Below are positions 1 to 5,585 of a stretch of DNA of 6,203 bases, one piece after another. Both the position numbers and the translations under genes were made by a program. This DNA is from Candidatus Krumholzibacteriia bacterium. GTDB lineage: Bacteria > Krumholzibacteriota > Krumholzibacteriia > LZORAL124-64-63. Under the pieces are notes generated by a model. It ran no database searches and was not told where the DNA came from. It saw only the letters and a list, made by a program, of their open reading frames with translations. The stretch is taken from the NCBI GenBank assembly GCA_030590265.1, contig JAUUYW010000210.1, positions 1 to 6,203 of the forward strand. Direction: 5' to 3'. The stretch's first letter is position 1; every line of letters starts with the position of its first letter.

Positions 1-965
1 CCAGGCAGTTCGGCCGCGCCATCATCATGCCCAATCTCAAGCCGCCGGTGACCAGCACGGCTCAGGCCTTGGCCTACCGGGAGCGTATTCTGGCAGCAGT
101 GCCTGATGGCTCAGGGTTTGACCCGTTGATGACTCTTTACTTAACGGATAATACTTCGGCCGAAGAGATCAACCGCGCCAAGGACAGTGGGCATATTTAC
201 GCCTGCAAACTTTATCCGGCAGGGGCCACCACTAATTCGGATTTTGGGGTGACGGATTTGGTTGCTCTCGATCCGGTTTTGCAGGCTATGACGGCTGTGG
301 GGATGCCTTTGCTCGTCCACGGTGAAGTCACCGATTCGGATGTTGATATTTTCGATCGGGAGGCGGTTTTTATTCAGCGGCATCTCTTGCCCTTGCTGCA
401 TCGGCATCCTGGTTTGAAAGTTGTTTTGGAGCATTTGACTACAGCTGATGGAGTGGATTTTGTGGAGCAGGCGCCCGCAAATGTTGCGGCCACCATCACT
501 GCTCATCATTTGTTGTACAATCGCAATGCCATCTTCACGGGTGGTATCAATCCGCATATGTATTGTTTGCCGATCCTCAAACGGGAAGTTCACCGGGAGC
601 GTTTGTTGGAGGCGGCCACCAGTGGTAGTGGGAAGTTCTTTTTGGGCACGGACAGCGCTCCGCATTCGGCATTCAGTAAGGAAAATGGTTGTGGTTGTGC
701 TGGTATTTATACGGCCCATGCGGCTTTGGAGCTTTACGCCATGGCATTTGAACAGGTGGGGGCTTTGGAGAAGTTGGAGGGGTTTGCTTCGGGTTTTGGG
801 GCTGATTTTTATGGGTTGTCACGCAACAGCGGAACGGTGACTTTGGAGAAAATGGAATGGGAGGTGCCAGCGCAATATGATTTTGCAGGGGAAGTGGTTC
901 AGCCGTTGAGGGCTGGGCAGAGGTTGGGTTGGCGCTTTGTTGAATCGGTTTATAGGAAGAAATGA
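1..965 (+). CDS. pyrC: Dihydroorotase, E. coli PyrC type (5' partial)
   Basis: Catalyses reversible cyclisation of N-carbamoyl-L-aspartate to L-dihydroorotate, the third step of de novo pyrimidine synthesis, in the cytoplasm. The reading frame is open from the window edge (first full codon at 3) and reads RQFGRAII before the Met codon at 27. That Met is internal: the text aligns with the E. coli motif GRAIVMPNL around residue 43, so about 34 N-terminal residues, including the metal-binding HxH, lie upstream of the window. Numbered from the Met at 27, the remaining active-site residues are present: K61 (carboxylated lysine, CKLYPAGATTNS), H98 (VHGE), H136 (EHLTT) and D209 (GTDSAPH). All keep the E. 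coli spacing. The stop is TGA at 963-965. The gene appears intact in the visible part. Its upstream partners cannot be seen, and the next gene starts 237 bp downstream, so it probably ends its transcription unit. Identification is near certain. Confidence 0.96.
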   Translation, partial: RQFGRAIIMPNLKPPVTSTAQALAYRERILAAVPDGSGFDPLMTLYLTDNTSAEEINRAKDSGHIYACKLYPAGATTNSDFGVTDLVALDPVLQAMTAVGMPLLVHGEVTDSDVDIFDREAVFIQRHLLPLLHRHPGLKVVLEHLTTADGVDFVEQAPANVAATITAHHLLYNRNAIFTGGINPHMYCLPILKREVHRERLLEAATSGSGKFFLGTDSAPHSAFSKENGCGCAGIYTAHAALELYAMAFEQVGALEKLEGFASGFGADFYGLSRNSGTVTLEKMEWEVPAQYDFAGEVVQPLRAGQRLGWRFVESVYRKK

Positions 966-1202
966 AGTTTTGTGGCAGTTCATATTACACGGGCCCAATG
1001 AAATGCACATACAAATGTCTTCCCGTTTATTTCAAGCCCTTTAAAATATTGGTAATTTGGGCTTGAAAATGACATTGCGCCGCTCTGGAGCCCTGTTTTG
1101 TAGTTGTTTTCTGGGCTCGAATATGACATACTGCAGTATTCAAGTCCAAAATGTCGGCTATTTGACTTTTGTAGGTATTCATTTTTTCCTCGGGAGTGCG
1201 CC
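966..1202. other. Intergenic region between pyrC and the ATPase gene
   Basis: This 237-bp spacer contains the repeat array and otherwise little. I see no convincing intrinsic terminator directly after pyrC; GGGCCC at 991-996 is only a 6-bp palindrome. After the array, 1148-1202 is T-rich and carries a TTGACT (1162-1167) that could serve as a -35 box, but no good -10 follows at normal spacing. GGGAG at 1192-1196, six bases before the ATG at 1203, is the ribosome-binding site of the ATPase. TTTTGTAG occurs at 1096-1103 and again at 1167-1174. Confidence 0.6.
1005..1147. repeat. Degenerate array: 35-bp dyad-like units at 54-bp period
   Basis: Two clear 35-bp units lie at 1059-1093 and 1113-1147, separated by a 19-bp T-rich spacer. 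Their first halves share the pattern GGGCTYGAAWATGACAT. A third, decayed unit fits the same phase at 1005-1039: it keeps an AAATGNCNT core and ends in TTTCAAGCCC. Unit ends fall at 1039, 1093 and 1147, exactly 54 bp apart. Each clear unit begins GGGCT and ends in AGCCC or AGTCC, so each can fold back on itself. The best is 1113-1123 against 1137-1147, with one mismatch and one G-T pair, enclosing the 12-bp palindrome ATACTGCAGTAT (1128-1139). TTTCAAGCCC at 1030-1039 is also the exact inverse of GGGCTTGAAA at 1059-1068. The array ends 55 bp before the ATPase start codon. Function unknown: candidates are operator sites, RNA hairpins in the leader, or a REP-like element. Confidence 0.7.
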
Positions 1203-2633
1203 ATGTTCGTTGGTAGAGAACAACAACTTCGAGACCTGAAGAACTTGATGCGCAAACGGAACCCATCATTGGTCACTTGCCGAGGGAGGCGGCGCATTGG
1301 AAAAAGCACCTTGATTCGTGAATTCGGGCGAACCGTTCCCCGATATCTGGAATTTGAGGGTTTAGCACCACGACCGGGCCTGAAAAACACCGATCAACTC
1401 GCGGCCTTCAGTGATCAATTGGCCCGGCAGACTGCCATACCACGTGTGACCCTTGATGGATGGACACAAGCTTTCCAACTACTCGCCTCCACGCTAACCG
1501 ACGAGTGGACCGTTATTCTATTGGATGAGATATCCTGGCTCGGTGGTTACGATCCGGATTTCCCGGGACACCTCAAGATAGCCTGGGATGGGATGAATGA
1601 ACGCAACTCCAAACTCATTCTGGTCGTGTGCGGTTCTATTTCGGCCTGGATTGAGGAAAACATTTTGCAAAATACCGGTTTTGTTGGCAGGACTTCCTGG
1701 GATATGGTCCTGGAGGAACTTCCCATCCCAAGTTGCCAACTATTTTGGGGGAAGAACCACAAACGGATTGATGCTGCCGAGAAGTTGACGCTGCTTTCGG
1801 TGACTGGCGGTGTGCCAAAATATCTTGAGGAAATTGATCCGACCCAAAGTGCGGATAATAATCTCCAGCGTCTTTGTTTTCGCCCGGAGGGGATTCTGTT
1901 TCGTGAGTTTGATCAGATTTTTAGCGACATTTTCGGCAAGCGTTCAATTATTTACAGGGCGATCCTGAATAATCTTACTTCTGGTAGTCGTTCTTTTTCT
2001 GAAATTTGTCTTGCACTCGGCAAAAAAAATAGTGGCCACATGACATCCTACTTGAAGGATCTTCTGCTGGCAGGTTTCATTGCCAGGGACAGGACCTTCG
2101 ATCCAAAAACGAGTCGCGTTACCCGCATGGAAAAATACAGACTCAAAGATAACTATTCCCGGTTTTTTCTGAAATACGTGGAGCCAAATCGGGACAGGAT
2201 TGAAAAAAATCTTATGCGGGATCTCGTCCCGGCTCAATTGCCTGGCTGGGACACCATACTCGGGCTGCAATTTGAAAATATCATACTCAGCAATATTGAT
2301 ACGCTCACAAAAATGATAGGCATTGGCAAGACACCAATTCTTTCCGCTTCGCCATACTACCAAAAAACGACAGTCCGTCGAAAAGGCTGCCAAGTTGATA
2401 TTTTGATTGTAACCAAGCACTCCCTCTACATTGTCGAGATCAAACGCCGGACCAAAATTGGTATGGAAGTTGTTACCGAGGTCCAGGAAAAAATCCGGAG
2501 GATTCCAGCTGGGGCAGGCCGGTCCGTTCGCACCGTTCTGGTTTACCAAGGAGAATTAACTTCTGGTTTGGAGGAGGAGGGGTTCTTTGACTTCACTGTT
2601 CCCTTCGAGGCATTTTTGAATAGCTCCCTTTAA
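1203..2633 (+). CDS. ATPase_2 (archaeal-type AAA) protein with DUF234 PD-(D/E)xK domain
   Basis: A 476-residue protein of the ATP-binding family combining an 'archaeal ATPase' P-loop domain with a DUF234 C-terminus. The family is common in anaerobic bacteria and archaea, and its biological role is not established. Visible features: the characteristic start MFVGRE; Walker A GRRRIGKST (28-36); Walker B VILLDE (104-109); a sensor-like strand LILVVCGS (138-145); a probable winged-helix segment (about 246-300); then the DUF234 region with RLKDNYSRFF near 314. The C-terminus has D399 and E412-I-K414 in the arrangement VDILIV...LYIVEIKRR, a typical PD-(D/E)xK nuclease core. The start at 1203 is chosen because GGGAG lies six bases upstream and the family begins here. 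The frame stays open back to an ATG at 1104, but that extension would only translate the repeat array and lacks a ribosome site. The gene stands alone and converges on the lectin-like gene 43 bp away. Its codons are more A/T-rich than those of the molybdoenzyme, which would fit horizontal acquisition. Confidence 0.9.
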   Translation: MFVGREQQLRDLKNLMRKRNPSLVTCRGRRRIGKSTLIREFGRTVPRYLEFEGLAPRPGLKNTDQLAAFSDQLARQTAIPRVTLDGWTQAFQLLASTLTDEWTVILLDEISWLGGYDPDFPGHLKIAWDGMNERNSKLILVVCGSISAWIEENILQNTGFVGRTSWDMVLEELPIPSCQLFWGKNHKRIDAAEKLTLLSVTGGVPKYLEEIDPTQSADNNLQRLCFRPEGILFREFDQIFSDIFGKRSIIYRAILNNLTSGSRSFSEICLALGKKNSGHMTSYLKDLLLAGFIARDRTFDPKTSRVTRMEKYRLKDNYSRFFLKYVEPNRDRIEKNLMRDLVPAQLPGWDTILGLQFENIILSNIDTLTKMIGIGKTPILSASPYYQKTTVRRKGCQVDILIVTKHSLYIVEIKRRTKIGMEVVTEVQEKIRRIPAGAGRSVRTVLVYQGELTSGLEEEGFFDFTVPFEAFLNSSL

Positions 2634-2676
2634 ACATCCAGGCGGGCGGATTTGCCCACAATTTCCATCGGCAGGA

Positions 2677-3267
2677 CTATCGAAAAACCGCCTTAACCCC
2701 GTCCAAACTAATCATCTCATTGGGAACCAACTGCCCTGGAAGTTCAACAATACCATAATATGGTGAATCCAATCCGGCCCCATGAGTGTTGTCATTTCCC
2801 AGATCATTCCAGTGGGGCGAACCAAAGTGGATAAGATGTGCGGAGTCTTCCCCCTGCAGATAATTGTCCGGCTGGATAACGTCCCAGTTCACAAAACTCA
2901 CAGGTTCCCCACTCACCCAGACCCAAACCCCTTCGGTGGAATAAGCTGAGTGATCGGTGAACCCAATCCAGAAGCTGGTTTCTGAACCGAATGTGGCCAC
3001 CAGCCAGTCATTTTCAGCCTGGTCATTGATTGTGACCAGATGAGCCTCTGGATTGTAGGACTGGGCTTCGGCTTCCGCATCGAACCAATCCGGGGAAAGA
3101 TCATTGGTACTTTCGTCATGAACACCGAAGTACATTTCTTCGGTGAGCCGGTACCAATGGTTGTTGGTCGGGTTGTTCACCCACTGGGCAAAGGCACCGT
3201 TCCCCAGGATGATTACCAGGCAGAGAGCGAGCAATCCATTTGAAACTGTTTTTTGGAAATACGTCAT
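2677..3267 (-). CDS. Secreted C-type lectin-like domain protein, cysteine-free
   Basis: A 196-residue protein with an N-terminal signal peptide: K6, a hydrophobic stretch at about 11-22, and AFA/Q predicting cleavage after residue 27. The only Cys (C16) lies inside the hydrophobic segment and is not a lipobox. The mature part is one C-type lectin-like domain: DAEAEAQSY (63-71), HLVTINDQAENDWL (76-89), FWIG (99-102), WDVIQPDNY (128-136), GEDSAHL (139-145), HWND (152-155) and YYGIVE (170-175). QPD with the following E140, N154 and D155 matches the calcium-2/sugar site of galactose-type lectins such as the asialoglycoprotein receptor. The four canonical disulfide cysteines are absent; for example GEDCAH is GEDSAH here. 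Start: CAT at 3265-3267 on the plus strand, preceded on the minus strand by GGAAGGGG seven bases upstream. Probable role: periplasmic or extracellular binding of sugar or another ligand. The ligand and any surface-anchoring mechanism are unknown; there is no PEP-CTERM or LPXTG tail. Confidence 0.88.
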   Translation of the reverse strand: MTYFQKTVSNGLLALCLVIILGNGAFAQWVNNPTNNHWYRLTEEMYFGVHDESTNDLSPDWFDAEAEAQSYNPEAHLVTINDQAENDWLVATFGSETSFWIGFTDHSAYSTEGVWVWVSGEPVSFVNWDVIQPDNYLQGEDSAHLIHFGSPHWNDLGNDNTHGAGLDSPYYGIVELPGQLVPNEMISLDGVKAVFR

Positions 3268-3300
3268 GACAAATCCCCTTCCAAATTCAAGGCAACTTTC

Positions 3301-3310
3301 CCATGCATGG
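3301..3310. promoter_or_regulatory. 10-bp palindrome CCATGCATGG at the lectin transcription start
   Basis: A perfect 10-bp palindrome directly abutting the -10 hexamer (3311-3316, minus strand) and covering the predicted start point of transcription. This is where a repressor could block initiation. A palindrome this short can arise by chance, so the operator role is only a suggestion. Confidence 0.25.
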
Positions 3311-3319
3311 ATTATAGCA
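3311..3319 (-). promoter_or_regulatory. Extended -10 promoter of the lectin-like gene
   Basis: Read on the minus strand this is TGCTATAAT, a perfect TATAAT hexamer with the TGn extension, 44 bp upstream of the start codon. No good -35 lies 17 bp further up (TCTCCG or TTCTCC), which fits an extended -10 promoter. Transcription would begin near 3304, giving a leader of roughly 37 bases that includes the strong ribosome site at 3275-3282. Confidence 0.55.
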
Positions 3320-3482
3320 TAAATGTTGTGCCCCGGAGAATGTTGAGTCTTCTGTGGCCCGCTAAACCATAGACTGTGGAAATATTACACCGGTAGAAAA
3401 AAGAAACCTCCGCAGCTTCAAATCCATGTTTCGTTGAACCTTGAAAATTGCCCGTTCTTCCTTAAGCGGAACCACCCTTGTC

Positions 3483-3516
3483 TTGACTCGTCATGCTAGG
3501 AACTCCATGATATTAT
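3483..3516 (+). promoter_or_regulatory. Putative promoter of the molybdoenzyme operon
   Basis: TTGACT (3483-3488) resembles a -35 box. Two -10 choices exist: CATGAT (3506-3511) at the ideal 17-bp spacing, or the better hexamer TATTAT (3511-3516) preceded by TGA as an extended -10 (3508-3516) but 22 bp from TTGACT. Either gives a very short leader before GTG at 3540. The inverted repeat TCATG (3491-3495) / CATGA (3506-3510) lies between the boxes and could bind a regulator. I do not see an FNR-type TTGAT-N4-ATCAA box. Confidence 0.4.
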
Positions 3517-3539
3517 AACTGTATAACCGGAGGTTCATA

Positions 3540-5585
3540 GTGCCCGAATTTTTCACAGCCTGTCCCCGCAACTGCTACAGCACCTGCGCCATGAAGGTAA
3601 CAGTCGAGGATGGAAAACTGGTAGCCCTTGAACCCGCATCCGCCAACCAGGCAACTTCCGAAGGACCTTGTCTCAAAGGCCTCAGCTACGCAGAAAGGGC
3701 CCACAGCCCCGATCGCATTCTGCATCCCTTGCGAAGGCAGTCCGATGGCAGTTTCAACCGCATCACCTGGGATGAGGCATTGAATGAAATCAGCCACCGT
3801 TTGCAAGGTGTGCGGGATGAATTTGGCCCCCAGGCAGTGATGCACTACGCTGCCAGCGGCACAAAGGGCTTGTTGAATGAATGCAGCCTCGCTTTCTGGC
3901 GACGATTTGGAGGTTGCACAACCACCTACGGCGATCTGTGCTGGCCTGCCGGCCTCGAAGCCGGGCGCCTGACCCTGGGCGAAAACAAGCACAACGCCCC
4001 TTGGGATCTGGCCAAAGCTAAATTGATCATTTTCTGGGGCAAGAACGCGGCCGAGACCAACATCCACCAGATGCGTTTTGTGGAGCAGGCCCAAAGCAAT
4101 GGGGCCCGTCTGGTGGTCATTGATCCTCGCCGAACCCAAACCAGCGAACGGGCTGAGTTGTTGATTCAGCCTCGGCCCGGTACAGACGGATACCTGGCGG
4201 TGGCTGTGGCGCAATTGCTCATCGAACGTGGACAGGTGGACACTGGTTTCATCGACCAGAATGTGCACGGTTACGCAGAGTTTGCCACCATGACAAGTGA
4301 GAAATCCGTGGCAGAACTGGCAGCCGTATGCGACGTGCCGGTGTCGGCCATAGAACATCTGGCTGACTTGTTGGGCACCACCAAACCCGCGACCATCTGT
4401 GCCGGTTTTGGCATGCAGCGCTATACCAACAGCGGCCAGACCATGCGCGCGATCATCGCCTTGTGCGCCATCACCGGAAATCTTGGCAAACCTGGTGCGG
4501 GATGGGTTTACGCCAACCTCCAAACCCAAATTTTTAATGATGTCTGCGACCCATTGTGCGCCTTGCCGCCGGAGCATCCAGACGGTGTAGTGCGTGTCGG
4601 GGTTTCGACGGCCCGTCTGGGACGGGACATGCTGGCCATGCAAGACCCACCTTTGAAATTCGCCTGGGTCGAACGCGGCAATCCTCTGGCCCAGAATCCG
4701 GAAACCCACCGTGTGCGAGAAGCTTTTCGGGCCCTGGATTTTCGGGTAGTGGTCGAACAGTTCATGACCGACACGGCGCGCGAGGCGGATATTATCCTGC
4801 CAGCCAAAAACATGTTCGAACAAACCGATGTGATCGGCGCCTATTGGCACCACTACCTGCAGCTGAAACCCCAGATTTTGCAGCCGGCAGGTGAGGTGAA
4901 ACCAGAGACCGAGGTTTTTCGTGAATTGGCCGACCGGCTTGGCTTCTTGGATGAGGAATTGGAGGCGGCAATTCCTGAGTCTGACGATTCGGCAGTCCGC
5001 GCATGGCTTGAAAACCGATTGGCACCCTTGAATTTGAAGTTGGCCGATTTCTCCGCTGGTCCGGTGAGTGCTCCAGGAGCTGAAGACGTCGTTTTTGCCG
5101 ATGGCGTTTTCCCGACCCCATCCGGGCGCATCGAATTGTTGAGTAAAGAAGCGGCTACGCGTTGGGATACCGACCCTCTGCCCCGGCCGATCCTGCCCCA
5201 TGAATCGGCGGCTGATCCTGACCATGACCCTGCCACACCATTGCAAATGATGACTCCCAACACCAAAAACCGTATCCATTCCCAGTTTGGAAACCTGGAG
5301 CTGATCAAGGTGCACGACCCCGAGCCGGTGTTGCAGATCCATCCAGATGATGCCGCTCAACGCGGAATTGAGTTCGGTGACACGGTGCGCATCCACAATG
5401 CACGTGGTGAAATCACCGTAGTTGCCCGCATCGACTCAGGCATCCGACAAGGCTGTGTGGCGGTGACCAACGGCTGGTGGGGTGAGCAGGGCGGCCTGGT
5501 GAACAAGCTGTCGTTGGGATGCGAAACCGACATGGCTCATGGCGCGGCCTTCCACGACAACCTGGTGGAGGTAACCCGCGCATGA
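3540..5585 (+). CDS. Molybdopterin (bis-MGD) oxidoreductase catalytic subunit, DMSO reductase family
   Basis: A 681-residue catalytic subunit that would carry a Mo or W bis-MGD cofactor and one [4Fe-4S] cluster. Domains: Fe4S4 domain with C8-x3-C12-x3-C16-x27-C44; molybdopterin domain (about 60-480) including RITWDEALNEI, WGKNAAETNIH and VVIDPRRT; C-terminal dinucleotide-binding barrel (about 566-681) including NRIHSQFGN and GDTVRIHN. In YGDLCWPAG, Cys134 sits where DmsA has its Ser metal ligand, so a Cys thiolate probably ligates the metal, as in the thiosulfate/polysulfide reductases (PhsA/PsrA) and acetylene hydratase. Start: GTG at 3540 with GGAGGT (3529-3534) five bases upstream. An in-frame TAA at 3516-3518 excludes a longer N-terminus, so there is no Tat signal and the enzyme should be cytoplasmic. 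It is shorter than DmsA or PsrA (about 750-810 residues). Its stop overlaps the next gene (ATGA at 5582-5585). The substrate cannot be read from sequence; S- or N-oxide reductase or a related oxidoreductase is likely. Confidence 0.92.
   Translation: MPEFFTACPRNCYSTCAMKVTVEDGKLVALEPASANQATSEGPCLKGLSYAERAHSPDRILHPLRRQSDGSFNRITWDEALNEISHRLQGVRDEFGPQAVMHYAASGTKGLLNECSLAFWRRFGGCTTTYGDLCWPAGLEAGRLTLGENKHNAPWDLAKAKLIIFWGKNAAETNIHQMRFVEQAQSNGARLVVIDPRRTQTSERAELLIQPRPGTDGYLAVAVAQLLIERGQVDTGFIDQNVHGYAEFATMTSEKSVAELAAVCDVPVSAIEHLADLLGTTKPATICAGFGMQRYTNSGQTMRAIIALCAITGNLGKPGAGWVYANLQTQIFNDVCDPLCALPPEHPDGVVRVGVSTARLGRDMLAMQDPPLKFAWVERGNPLAQNPETHRVREAFRALDFRVVVEQFMTDTAREADIILPAKNMFEQTDVIGAYWHHYLQLKPQILQPAGEVKPETEVFRELADRLGFLDEELEAAIPESDDSAVRAWLENRLAPLNLKLADFSAGPVSAPGAEDVVFADGVFPTPSGRIELLSKEAATRWDTDPLPRPILPHESAADPDHDPATPLQMMTPNTKNRIHSQFGNLELIKVHDPEPVLQIHPDDAAQRGIEFGDTVRIHNARGEITVVARIDSGIRQGCVAVTNGWWGEQGGLVNKLSLGCETDMAHGAAFHDNLVEVTRA

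Larger units (their letters stand above)
3268..3539. other. Divergent promoter region between lectin gene and Mo operon
   Basis: A 272-bp spacer serving two divergently transcribed units. The lectin promoter and palindrome lie at its left end, the molybdoenzyme promoter at its right end. The middle (about 3345-3480) contains short TTCAA/TTGAA elements (3418-3422, 3434-3438, 3441-3445), which I regard as chance. TATAAC occurs twice at 3514-3519 and 3522-3527. No RNA gene or additional ORF is recognisable. Confidence 0.5.

Noticed and set aside
27..965. pyrC as a complete gene starting at the ATG at 27
   Set aside because: Codons upstream of 27 continue the PyrC family alignment (FGRAII), and the metal-binding HxH would be missing. 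The gene is cut by the window edge, not truly short.
1030..1147. CRISPR array
   Set aside because: The units are degenerate and the intervening segments are only 19 bp, too short for spacers. No cas gene is in the window.
1104..1202. 33-residue N-terminal extension of the ATPase
   Set aside because: No ribosome site precedes 1104, the segment is repeat array sequence, and family members start at MFVGRE, which here has GGGAG six bases upstream.
2634..2676. Intrinsic terminator between the converging ATPase and lectin genes
   Set aside because: Only a 4-bp GGGC/GCCC stem is present around 2643-2656, with no T-run following in either direction.
3411..3450. FNR/Crp-like operator from TTCAA and TTGAA elements
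   Set aside because: The arms are five bases with irregular spacing and do not match TTGAT-N4-ATCAA or a TGTGA-type site.
3513..5396. A 627-codon open frame on the minus strand opposite the molybdoenzyme gene
   Set aside because: Its translation has no recognisable domain, and it lies wholly opposite a gene with clear cofactor motifs. It results from the codon composition of that gene.
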